A DNA stretch of 64,000 bases from Trichuris trichiura (lineage: Eukaryota > Nematoda > Enoplea > Trichinellida > Trichuridae), in the NCBI GenBank assembly GCA_037903355.1, contig JBAJFE010000042.1:1376001-1440000 (forward strand), read 5' to 3'. Under the pieces are notes generated by a model. The model saw only the letters and a list, made by a program, of their open reading frames with translations. It made no database searches and was not told where the DNA came from. Both the position numbers and the translations under genes were made by a program. Shown here piece by piece: positions 12,388 to 23,415 of the stretch (positions are counted from its first letter, which is position 1; each line of letters starts with the position of its first letter).

Positions 12388-14681
12388 ATGGACTCGTTTC
12401 TGAAGAAAACCGAAAAGGCAGCCCCTCGTGGCAAAAAAGAAGACGTCGCCGAAAAGCCACTTCTTCCTTGGGTGGAGAAATAGTAGGAGCCATTTCGTTT
12501 CTTTTTAATTTGAAAGTTTTTCCTGCAGCCGGCCGAAAACTGTGGACGATGTAGCTTGCCAAGGAAATGTGATTGCCGTTTTAAAAAGCTGCTTGCAAGG
12601 ACAGGATGTACGTACGCCTAGGTTCTCCATCCAATGGAATGTTTTAGATTGCTTTCCACTTTAGCTGCCTAATCTATTGTTTTATGGTCCACCAGGAACT
12701 GGAAAGACATCATCCATTTTAGCACTGACAAGGCAGATATTTGGTCCAGATATTTATCGCGACAGAGTACTCGAATTAAACGCAAGCGATGAACGTGGCA
12801 TACAAGTAATTCGGGAAAAAGTGAAGCGCTTTGCTCAGTTTTCGGTTTCTGACGTGACGCCTAGTGGAAAGCACTGTCCTCCTTTTAAAGTGGTCATTCT
12901 TGACGAAGCGGATTCGATGACTAGAGCTGCTCAGGTAATCTTTCATCCGTTACAGTAACTCTTTCACATAACTGAACTTAGTAGTAGAATTTAATGTGCT
13001 TCAGACTTAATGCATTGAGCTAGATGCACCATCTGACTGTTATTGTTCTTTGTTAATCTCCATTGCAGTTTTGTAAAAATGTTGGAACTGTTGAACCGAT
13101 CTGTCTCAATAATTCGGTGTTAAAACGCAACAAGTTCTGCGGATCTCCTAAGCCTTTTTGTTTGCAATGTTTCAAGCTTGACATTCCGTTTTTCTAAGCC
13201 TTGCGGTTGCCACGATGCAAAGTTTTAAAGAACCTAGACTTTGTACATCTTAAGCTGAAATTATTAGGTACCTTAAATTTGGAACATCTTAAGGGGGTTT
13301 TACTTCATGGTATTAACGTTATTTTCTGTCTCTCCATTCCAAAACGTTCTTCAGTCGAATAATCGATGTTTTGAAGTGCTTCTTATTCCATTTCATACAA
13401 ACGAAGTTTTCTTATGTACGTAAAACATTGAGCAAAGGATGCCTGTGTTGCTGATCTTGAAATGGTTTGGTTCCTTACGCAACGTCTCGGTCGTTTCTTT
13501 ATGGCAATTTTTGCATTTTCTTCGTTTCATGCTGACGAACAAAGTACCTTAAACGTTTTGAAGAGCACCGCCTCGATTCTGTTGATAGTTTTAATATGAG
13601 ATTATGAATTTAATTGCCTTCGAGAAACGTACTGTTCTAGTCTAGTCAGAGTACAGGCGTCACAAACTTGGGCTAATAATTGAGGAAAACTTCTGTGCCC
13701 ACGGAGAGCGTCAGAAAAGGCGGGGCACCACAGTGTAAATCTGGCCGATGTGCAAGGTAGACTTATCTTTGACCTCAGTTTAGTCCTTTTTTAAAACTGC
13801 GTTCGTTTCTTCCAAAATCTGTGCTTGTGTTGGAGGATAAAAAAAAATTAAGCATATTAGACTGTTTTCTTACGGTAATGTGTAGCTGCAGCTTACATTG
13901 CTTCAAAGCATTGTTTCGAGTCGTTCAAATACTCAACTTCAGTTAACAGTTCTTTGCGCTTTTTAAGGCTGCTCTGCGTCGAACGATGGAAAGCGAATCC
14001 AAAACGACCCGTTTCTGCCTTATCTGCAACTATGTTAGCAGTATCATAGAGCCAATCACCTCCAGATGTGCGAAGTTTCGATTTCAGCCGTTGACTAACG
14101 AAATGCAGAAGGAGAGGTTTGCATGCGCTTGTCTTCTTACCACTGCGCAGATAGAGATTTTCAGGTTAATTTCAATATGTCAATCAGAAAATGTTCAGAT
14201 TGACCCAGCAGCAATGGACATGTTGATTAACTGCTCTGAAGGCGATCTGAGAAGAGCTATAAATTGTCTTCAGTCAGCCTCACTTCTGAGAGTTGGAGAA
14301 TCTAGTGTTACTGTGGGGGACATATTTGAAGTTTGTCGAGTGAGTAACAGCTGTTAGTTTGATTATGTTTCCAAGCCGTTTTATCCTTAACAGATCGTTG
14401 ATCCCGAACTGGTTGCGCAGTTCTTTTCAACATGCAAGAAAGGAAAGCATGAATTACTAGAAAATCTCGTACTGAAAGTAGAAAGAAATGCGTACAGTGC
14501 GTATCAATTGATGATCCAGCTGCATGATCAACTTGTCTCCTCCGAAGAAATTGATAATCAAACAAAGTCACGTATTCTTTACAAGTTGGCTATGTGCGAG
14601 CGGCGAATTCTCGAAGGATCTGATGAAGCCTTACAGTTGATGGATTTCGGTACCGTGGCCATTTCACTGCTACGAGAGTGA
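12388..14681 (+). CDS. RFC4: Replication factor C small subunit RFC4, 6 exons
   Basis: This is a clamp-loader AAA+ ATPase subunit that helps load PCNA onto primed DNA in the nucleus. Exons are 12388-12482, 12529-12607, 12665-12934, 13968-14116, 14165-14339 and 14394-14681. Phases are consistent, giving about 351 residues (human RFC4 363). In order, the protein shows PWVEKYRPK across the exon 1/2 junction, Walker [11 protein letters not shown], the RFC box [11 protein letters not shown], Walker [12 protein letters not shown] and [15 protein letters not shown]. The arginine-finger SRC motif follows within TSRCAKFRF, then EGDLRRAIN and a C-terminal helical domain ([10 protein letters not shown]). 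The order and wording match RFC4 rather than RFC2 or RFC5. Intron 3 is 1033 nt; the others are 46-57 nt. It diverges from the IDE-like gene and converges with a serine protease 57 bp downstream. Confidence 0.95.
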
Positions 14682-14738
14682 ATCACTTTTGCTGTTTTTA
14701 TTCCATTGAATGTTGCTCAACATTTCCTTACGTAAACT

Positions 14739-17700
14739 TCAACCTAAGAAGACGGGGAAATGCATTGCATATGCTGGCGCTGTCCAGGATGGCGCGTACA
14801 CCATTGGCGGGTCATTAGTTGGATCTCGAGTTACTTGCAACCTGGTGGTAGCTAGCTGCCTGTTACTTTTCTGGGCTACTGGCGACGATATTCGTTGTTT
14901 ATGCATAGTACTTTTCAACCATGGCGAGTAATAGGCTACATTGGTAAACACGGTATAGTCGCCGCATTCTTCTCCCCAGCTGACGACGCCAAATTGCACA
15001 AACCTTTCTTTAACGTAACAGACCATAGGGCCTCCTGAATCTCCCTGATTTACTTTTTATTATATAGTATAGGAATGCAAGTTCTGTGTACTCACCATAC
15101 ACGTTCCCTTCTTAGTGGGTCTACCTGTTGTGCAGATCATTGTCTTTGGATTGAAGGGGGACACGCGATGACGTTTGCAAGCCTTTTCAGGCTGAATGCG
15201 AACCTCAACCACCCGCAACATTGTACTGAGCATGCCATTTTCTAGTAAGATTAGTCGCATAAGATAGTAACGTTTTATTATCTTCTCACCAGTTAATCCC
15301 CAGCCAGCTGCAAAGCACATGGAATCGTCAGGCGGCTCTTGTTCGCTTTCAGGTATGCACACCGGTAGAACATGTTCATTGTACATTATAACCTTTTTTA
15401 AGCGAAGCAAAGCAATGTCATTACTAATTCTTCTGTAATGAGAGTAATTGCTTGTTAAGTACGTTAGCAATGGAATTGTTCGCTCGTGTAACTCTGGCCG
15501 TCCACTTGTTTTGTGCGCCCCTACGGTAACCATTAGAACTTCTGGGCTAGCCATTTCATGCCTAAATAAGCACTGTTGTGTTGCTTCTAAGATATGAGGC
15601 AGAATAAGCCAGTCGAGAAGTGTACGCACTTGCTCTTTAATACATCTCTTGTAAGCTTATTTATCCATAGTTTTTAATCTTTTAGTACATGCACGATTGA
15701 TGGTTGCATTAGTATCTTGTCGCGGTAGTGCCATAACTAAGTATTGGAATTTGTTAAGTAAAGGGTCCTAGAGCAAAGCTATTTTAAGCATGCCATTGGT
15801 GATGAAAACGCCTATTAAACGATATGATCTTATCTTCTTGCCCGTAAAACGCAGTCAGGACCGAAGGCTGAATGGAATTTGGTATATATTGATAGCAGGA
15901 AAAGTTGCTCATAGGCGTATAGAGCAATGGTTTTCCATGTGGTCTGGTTCCCACCAGAATATTTGCAAATCAGATGTATTTTAGTGAGTCATGTGCGTAT
16001 GCACAGTTTGTCTATTTTTCTCATGTAAGAGCGAGTTACGAACAGTATTTTCCGGTTTCCTTCTCTTGCACGTGCGCAAGGGTGTTCGAGAAAATAAAGG
16101 CTTTCAAGTTCTCGTTCGCGATTACGAAAGGTTTTTGCCAACCTTTTTGTTTGAACCTGACCAGTCATTTATGCAACTTTTTCAATGAATTATATTCTTT
16201 TTGCGTAAGAGACGGCTATTTTGTATTCCATTTCGTAAGTGAAAGCATAACTTATTTATAAGGATCCAGGCGTTACATGCTGTCTCTATAAGTTGCTCTT
16301 TGGCAAAGTGATAAATAACTTTTAGTTTTTCTCAAAAGCTTCCCCACTCTGTGTTCCGTTATTCATTATTCCAGGAACAGGTCCACAGCAAAGCTAGAGC
16401 TCTGAGTTTGAGAATACAGACGATAGACCCTCTGGAGCATAGAAACGTGCTTTCAATGCGCGTGCTTCAAGTTTGGTCCTGCTGTTATAGTTTTCGCAGT
16501 CTAGTTATATCTGTTTGCATAGGACTAAGGGATAACTATTTATTCTATCTTGAAACAGTATTGTTGAGTAGATTCGTTATCTTTATTGAAAAGCATTGAT
16601 TGTTCGCAACCTGTTTAGTTGCTGAGATATAATAGTCTCTAGCGTGCATGCGAATAAGTAAACCCAAATTTTCATGAATGTGGAGTGGAATTATTAATTT
16701 TTTTTGACTGGTAAAATAGTGATACTGACGAAGTAGTAAAACAGAAGCATTATATTTACGAATGGGACTTTACCTGAGTAAACATTGTATTTGTAACAAA
16801 ATGCTATCATAATGACGCTAACAATATTTTATCCAATGATAACTTTGAATGTACATTCATTGGTAACTGGTGGGACAGGGCTAGTCTTGGAAGCGACAGC
16901 ATTTTTCTGAACTTTTGCTAATAAAAATGCTTTTAAAGTTAGCGCGGATACAACCTTGCCATCGTCACAGTGAAGTAGAGTTTATGGGCTTTTTATGACA
17001 CGCATTAAGCGTACATGAGATCACCTGTTGACACACGAATATCGAACATGCTAGCTAGAAAAGTGCACAGGTATTTTTATGTAGCTGAACACCGCAATGA
17101 CTAATTACAGTCTGTTATCTTCATTCCTGTACCGTGGATTGATCGAGTAGCCTTTTCTGAAATTTTTTCTATTCAAATTTGCGGGGAATATCCTGCTTAG
17201 TTCTTACATAACTTAATGTAAAATGCAAAGATACCAAGCAATTTGTGAAGCATCCTTTCCAATAATTCAGTGTTAATCAAGCTATCGCCTATTTTTCAGA
17301 GTTACCGCTCACCATCGCATCCTCGGTTGATTTGTTAATTTCAAGCGAGCTGTTTGGCTGATGGTGTCCCCAGCCAGTGGTGGGGATGTCATCGGCCAGG
17401 AATACAGGGGACGGTGGAGGTCCCAATTATTCTACCCGATAGAACTTCCGAAGCATGTAGCATGTCTTTCAATGCTTTTCAACCTGATAGATGGAAGAAA
17501 TAAGGCTCCCAAAATCACCCTTCGTATATCTCTACTACAGTTAATGACTACTGTAATTTCGACAAATCGCGAGCTGAAGGTCTGGCAAACTCTTGACGCT
17601 GAGTACATGCGTTCGGTTAGCCTGACCACGCAGTTGATCTCATATTCTACGATATTGACCTGTTGAGGATCGAAGTGGATTCGACGTATACTCTTTTTTG

Positions 17701-19470
17701 TGAAAGCAAGCACTGTTCAGAAACAACTGTATGGCGTGCTGACAGTGGGCTATGGAAGCAACGCAGTTATTCCTTAATAAAGAGTTGACATTCGGTCGGC
17801 TTCTAGCGGAATAGCTTCAATGTTTTTCCAGTAAGAGTGGACGAATCACTTATCAGTGTACAAGGAAAACACGAGGCTTTCAGGAAAAACTGATTCTCGT
17901 TACCAGTGCCAATATAAGAAACAGGACAGCGGCGTAAAATACAATGCTCAGAATCTAAATGCTATTACGCAAGAAACTGCATCTTGCAAAAACTGTGTAA
18001 TTACTCTGTTTCAACGATGAACTTTATTTCGTGTCTTCGAATTTCAAATACCATCTCCAGCGTTCTTGGAGGAAGTAGAAAAAATTCCCGTGGTTACGGC
18101 TTGAGCCATTTTTTCTGAACTTAACGCGACTGTGAGCGTTATTTCGGGGGCATGGTTTGTGATATATGCGTTTTTGGTATACAACCGTTATCTGGCACTT
18201 CTTTTTGTATCACTAAGCTTTTTAGGGTGGAGATTGTGTCCTTTCCTATATGTACTTAATCTCAGAAAGAATGTTTTAAAAGAGGCATAGTTTTTGATGA
18301 TTGCATTTAGCAGATAACGTTTCCTAATTCAATCCGTGAAAAAGTAGAGGCAAACAATCTTGAACACTGGATGCTTCTTAACGCGTCTGAGGGCTTTCAT
18401 GATGAAGTCTTCGTACGGCTTTCTTTCTATCTTGCCCGCTGTTAATTTCTGAAGTAACCAAAGCAAACGCGCTACCAACGGATGGATGAGCAGTTATTAA
18501 GGAAAACTCAGATCAATATTACACGTTTAGAACTTTCGGGACCAACCTTGTGCCGTCTTCAGCAAAGCGTACGCAATCATCATCGCTGAAGACGGGACAA
18601 ACTTCGTCCCGAAAGTTCCGAACGTGTAATATTGATCTGAGTTTTCCTTAATAACTGCTCATCCATCCGTTGGTAGGGCATCTGCTTTGGTTACTTCAGA
18701 AACCAACAACGGGCAAGACAAATAACCGTACGAAAATTCCATCATGAAACAGAAAATCATGTTAAGCAAAAATACCGGGAGTTTCGCAACAAAGCTTCGA
18801 ATATCTTATTATTCGTAAGGAACATGTGAAGATACTGGCTACGCACTTGTCAATTTGTTCAGCTTCTAACACTTTCTTAAGAAGCTTGTTTGCTGAGGCG
18901 TTCACGCATTTAAGAATTCAGTTTGCTTTACATTTTACCCTTCGGCTCGCACTGTAATTGTTCAACGTTGATGTCCATGACATTAAGATCAACATGAGCC
19001 ACGATATGATCTGGTTTCATTGGCATTGTTGAATTAACAGTTACAGCGTTTTAACTTTAAGCTAGTTAAATACTCAACGGAATGGTGTATTGTTAAAATA
19101 GGATTGCGTAAGAGAAGGTCAATCATTCAGCTTACTAACTTCAGCATGTTTATAGAGCACACATTGCTTATCTTTGCAGTTAGCAAGAGTGAACGCTTTC
19201 TTACGTGTAATCGATGTAAAGGCAGTGCGCCGCCGTCAGGGCAAACTCAGTTCCATTCGTCGGTTCAGCTTGAATCAGAGTGCCACCACAAAAGCTTTGC
19301 ATCGGAAGTGGCACGTTTTTTCTCACTTGCACTATCCAGGGAAAACTGTGTGGCGGAGCAGCCCAACCGCCAATAATGCGGTTGTGGGTAGGTGGGCTTG
19401 AAACGGTTTTACCGTTAAGCTTATGACCGGGATGGGCAACCAAGCCACATTCGATTGAACAGCATATACA
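14739..19470 (-). CDS. Chymotrypsin-fold (S1) serine protease, 5' end incomplete
   Basis: This is probably a secreted endopeptidase. Exons recognised on the minus strand: about 19470-19205, 15561-15290, 15241-15096 and 15044-14739. The first contains IIGG (mature N-terminus), FCGGTL and TAAHC with the catalytic His. The second contains NDIALLRL (catalytic Asp) and AAGWGL. The third ends in GTCM, and the fourth begins GDSGGP (catalytic Ser) and later has VSWGEECG. Phases agree across a 3643-nt first intron. Residues before the Ser read G-T-C-M-G-D-S, so the position equivalent to trypsin Asp189 is Gly and trypsin-like specificity is unlikely. After the domain a tail of about 60 residues continues to the stop. 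The signal-peptide exon upstream of 19470 was not found; an in-frame stop just upstream implies a splice near there. It is intact as far as visible. Confidence 0.8.
18534..18562 (-). ncRNA. Hammerhead ribozyme-like core (minus arm, 18.5-kb dimer)
   Basis: On the minus strand CTGAAGA is followed by a partly mismatched hairpin (GGCAC/GGTCCC side strands) and then GAAA. The conserved core letters are kept, but stem II is weaker than in the opposite arm. Stems I and III were not modelled. Confidence 0.55.
18586..18614 (+). ncRNA. Hammerhead ribozyme-like core (plus arm, 18.5-kb dimer)
   Basis: CTGAAGA is followed by a perfect GGGAC/GTCCC stem II around a 7-nt loop, then GAAA. This fits the hammerhead consensus CUGANGA-stemII-GAAA. 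Penelope-like elements of many animals are known to carry such ribozymes. Stems I and III need folding to confirm. Confidence 0.65.
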
Positions 19471-20814
19471 CCAAACCTATCGAAGATAATTGTTCAAACA
19501 ATACTGGCACAGATGACGTTTGTGTATTCTTTAAATTCCTCGCGCACGCTTGAAATTCATTTGACCTGCCAATTAATTTTCTTAGCGTATAAGTTGGATA
19601 GTTAAATTCGCTATCCTGTCCAACTATCAAACTCAAGTTACGAATGATATGAGTTTGCAGCGCAGAAAACTTTATCGACCAGCTTTCAAATATGTTCATG
19701 TACCAGACTTACTCAAGCAACGCCTTTCTTTATTTATCAAACTACAGACGACCATTTGAATAACTTTAAAACACGTTCTTCTGTCTTGCGGATGTATTTG
19801 GCTGAACGCTCTATTTACACAAATTATCTATCACATTTGCAGAAAAGACGGTTTAGCATTGCAGGACTTGCTGAACTCCAACTGTTTTGAATTTGGAAGC
19901 TCGTGCTAATATCATCTTAATTCATAACTCGCCAAAGGCAGTTTCTCAATAATACAGCATGCCGATGGGATATCACCATTCAAATTAGGTAATAACGACA
20001 TACCTGTACATAAAGGATTACTACCCTTAACAAGCAGTCCGTACTAGCCGTCGAATCCATGCAGTCAGTCGCCAGGAAACCGCTCTATCAAAGCTATCTA
20101 GCTTTGTCCATAATTAAAAGTACGCAGGCTAGTTTCAGGGCTGTTTAATCAGCATACTTTTAATTGCTTACTACCTGTGCATGTTTTGCATTTGTCTGAG
20201 ATACACTACTTGTCCATGATGAATATCCTCTGAATTCATTGAAACAGTGGACCACCGAAAACGGATGACAATAAGTTAAGGAAATACAGTTTTTTATAGA
20301 ACCATCTGTGTTCATTTCAACAGCAGTACGTTATCTCGCTTTGCGTATAATCACAATATTAAGTTAACCAGCGAAAGGAGAAAAGGTACTGCTATCTATT
20401 CCTGCATTAAGCACGCAAAGTACGTGGAAGGTTTTGCCGCAGTGCAGCACCATTGTAGAAGTTTCCTTCTGGCATTTTCCTTAAGAAGAAAGTTAGGGAC
20501 ACATGTACGATCAATGAAAAGTCTTCATGATATCAAGCCATAGTTCACAATAAACGTAAATTCTCGTGAAGTGAGCTATCGTTATAGTGACTTCTCTGAC
20601 TTTGCAAAGGAGAATTTTTGTCAGGCAATTTTTCTCACTCATATCACCTGTGTAAATACCTTAAAAAAATAATTTTGAATCGAGGTGTTCACGTCACTAG
20701 CTCAGAAAAGCGTGCTAATATGTGCTCAGCTATTTTGTACGACTGCTATTGGGTCTGTTTCTCGTTTAGCGGTTCCTTCGTTATTCTTTTCTTTTTCATT
20801 TCGCTCGTCTAGAC

Positions 20815-21340
20815 CAGCGATTCTCAACGTTTTCTGCACTGGGCACCCCTTGGAGGGTGTCCTCAGGTGCCAGACCCCCCTTTTTGTATTGGTCGATTAA
20901 TTTTTGCGTTTTTTGTATAGCAGCCAATCAGCTTTCAATGGCAACCTCCTAGGATCAAGTTAACGCACTGATACAATGCGAATATACAGTCGTAAAATCA
21001 TTTGAAAAGAGCACTTGGGGTTCTTCGAAACAAGCAACCAAACTAGTTCGTCAAGTCGAGTGAGAATTTATTCCAATCCTCTGTAGAGGGATATTGCTAA
21101 CGGTTAACCAATCCTCTATAGAGGACCGGCATAAATTCTCCCCCTTCTGATCAACCTAACCACGCCTGTTCCAATAAGGCCTCTCAGCCCTCCTTGACGG
21201 CTTCCTGCCTCCCCCCTAGAAAATTTTTTATTTCTGCCCCCCCCCCCCCCTAAAACATTTTCTATTTCTGCCCCCCCCTCCCCCTGACACTCCCTCGCTC
21301 CCCCCCCTGGGGTTCCCAGGCCCCAGGTTGAGAACATCTG
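20815..21340. mobile_element. hAT-type MITE, second family member
   Basis: The left end reads CAGCGATTCTCAACG and the right end, reverse-complemented, reads CAGATGTTCTCAACC. The flanks are gtctagac (20807-20814) and gtatagac (21341-21348), a 7/8 match consistent with an 8-bp hAT target duplication. Internally it is rich in C-runs (about 21230-21305) and noncoding. Its ends resemble those at 936 and 38176, but the interior differs. Confidence 0.7.
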
Positions 21341-23304
21341 GTATAGACCCATCGTATGCTAATAGTTTTCAGACACGGAACACAGAAGCCGGTGCATCGT
21401 AAGGCTGAGTGTTGTCCTGGACTAGGCGTATAACCGCGGTCGGTTCAGCGTCGGTCAGCGCTAAAATGCCAATGAGCACTGAATCAGAAGTATCGTGGCT
21501 GGGCAAGCGTTCTGCACTCTCTAGCTGACCCTGTGGAACCGACATTGGAGTCCTCGCAACCAGTGGAGCTAACATTATCCAGAGAGCATTGGTGCGAAAG
21601 AACTTGAAAAACTATGGATTAACACGTGCACGTAAAGAAGACACAGAAACTATGGCAACGCAATACGAGCGGACGGAGGAGAATAGAACCTCATGCTCAT
21701 TCTGCTCTGTTACGCGGCGTTGGAAGAAACTTTTAAAGACTTCATTTTTAAAGTAGTTACCAAGACCCTTTAAACCTAGAATCCACTCTGCTATTCGATA
21801 AAGTGAAGATCTCTACAGAGAGCAAGCCATCGCAGTCTATAGAATGAGATAGGACCGCAGGGCAAGTCACATTGGGGAGACGACACACGAGATGATACTC
21901 AGGCTTAGCAACACCAAGCGGTACCAACGAACTTTATCGCGAGACTAAAAGCGTACAGCTGTTAAAGTGTTTGAATATGAAAACCCAAACTCCCTTTTAA
22001 AAAGGTCTTCCATTTCATCGCATGTTTACTGTTGGGCCTTGAAATGAAGGCTGAATCTTCTCTTCAGGGTAGAATTTGAAGTGAAGTACCCGTTACGGGA
22101 AGACTCCTCGCGTCAAAGGCGGCAGTTCGGAATCCTGTGCGTTTCAGCTCAGCTTAAGGTTGGTCGTGGACACTTGCTCAGACAGCCAGCACAGGAACGT
22201 ACCAGCATCCCTGATTTTAGAAACTGATTTCATGAACGAACACATGAAGTTCCATGCGAGTCGTCTTGCACAAATGACCTTTTGTTGACACTCAGAACGC
22301 TGCAAGTTTTAGAGCATTTTAACTTTACACGCACAACGAAAACCAAAAACTCCGTGTAATTGGCTGTGGTACAACAGAGGCTCAAACAGGCTGGTCTGGA
22401 AGTAAACTCGCAATACATGACGATAGGATAAAAAAACGGCTCAAAGAAGAACACTGTTTGCTGCGCTAAATTCTGCCTTACGCTTACCGTGAAACGTCCG
22501 TAAAGTCCAAAAGCGTCGTTTCTTGCATTTCCAAGCCACAGTTGGTTTTCAGAGGCACAAAAACACCAATTTTTACTTTGTCTTCTTTGCTGCCGTCACT
22601 ACGTAATTTTTAGTTTAGTGGTTTTATTTACTGACGTCAGGAGGACCTGCATTTTCCTCTTTACTTTTATAGATTCCGGTATGTTTGCGGGGCTCAGGGA
22701 TAACTAGATCAGGTTTCTTTTTCTTAAGAGCTAATTTTTCCTTTTTCTTGTTACCTTTTAGTTGATGGAGCCTGTATGGCCTGCTGTAAGTATTCCTCTA
22801 CCGAACATGCTCTTTAATTTCCAACATTTTTGAGCATCGACATGACCCCGTAACGGAAACTTCTTTACACGACTTCATATGCCGTTTCGGTCGGAAGACG
22901 AAACCGGACATTTGACATTTAGGATAATGCATTCGCCGGTGAATTCGATGCCCCAGAAAAGGTGCACGCTCAGATCTTAGTACAGCAATGATCTTATAGC
23001 ATGTGGCGTTCCTTTATCTAATCTGTGCGGTTGTTTCGTTTGTCACGGTGCTGGTAATAAATGGTTTGTGTCATTTGCTCCCTATGCCTATTATCGTCCA
23101 GCTTCATCAATGGATGTCCTTGCAGGCGACGGTGGCTAACAGAAGATGTTAGAATCAGTACTGGATACTACCTGTTCAGAAGAATAAGCAACTGAAGTTC
23201 GCTACTAAAAATGATGAATAAAAGATAATATTGAAGGTATCTTTATTACGGCTTCTCCCGTTAAGACTTCAAGTAAAAAAAGATTTTTTCTTTCTTTCCG
23301 GAGC

Positions 23305-23332
23305 TTTCAGGTCTTTCGCGACCCGTCTTCAG
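23305..23332 (-). ncRNA. Hammerhead ribozyme-like core (minus arm, 23.3-kb dimer)
   Basis: On the minus strand CTGAAGA is followed by a GGGTC/GACCT stem II with loop GCGAAA, then GAAA. This keeps every conserved core letter. Confidence 0.65.
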
Positions 23333-23387
23333 CGGTGAGATAAAGTGTAGTAGACTAGTAAAGTGTAGACTACACTTTATCTCACCG

Positions 23388-23415
23388 CTGAAGACGGGTC
23401 GCGAAAGACCTGAAA
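23388..23415 (+). ncRNA. Hammerhead ribozyme-like core (plus arm, 23.3-kb dimer)
   Basis: The same core as in the opposite arm: CTGAAGA, a stem II of about five pairs including one G-T wobble, loop GCGAAA, then GAAA followed by GCTCCGG. Confidence 0.65.

Larger units (their letters stand above)
18396..18748. mobile_element. Inverted dimer of a Penelope-like tail with paired hammerhead cores
   Basis: The arms (about 18396-18570 and 18577-18748) are near-perfect reverse complements. Each arm holds a hammerhead-like core and then the string CATCCATCCGTTGGTAG (or its complement), which also marks the ends of the two full Penelope-like elements at 53.9-61.1 kb. There is no coding sequence. It lies inside the serine protease intron. 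It is most simply two PLE 3' tails joined tail-to-tail, or a non-autonomous retrozyme-like unit. Confidence 0.75.
15562..19204 (-). other. Large intron of the serine protease gene
   Basis: The intron is bounded by a GT donor (19204-19203) and an AG acceptor (15563-15562). It contains the hammerhead-bearing inverted repeat at 18396-18748. Short open frames at about 15790-16600 and 17361-17666 have no family signature. The segment near 17350-17410 resembles 33610-33660 in reverse orientation, suggesting a shared decayed repeat. Confidence 0.6.

Noticed and set aside
15580..15640. A Q-Q-C reading just upstream of the second protease exon as a catalytic-site variant lacking His
   Set aside because: A better acceptor 25 nt further on matches phase with the exon carrying TAAHC, so the His is present and this stretch is intronic.
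15790..16599. Several overlapping plus-strand open frames
   Set aside because: They lie in the large protease intron, overlap each other in different frames and have no conserved motifs.
20930..21120. Repeated CCTCTRTAGAGG words as a satellite
   Set aside because: Only a few copies and inside the hAT MITE; not enough for a satellite call.
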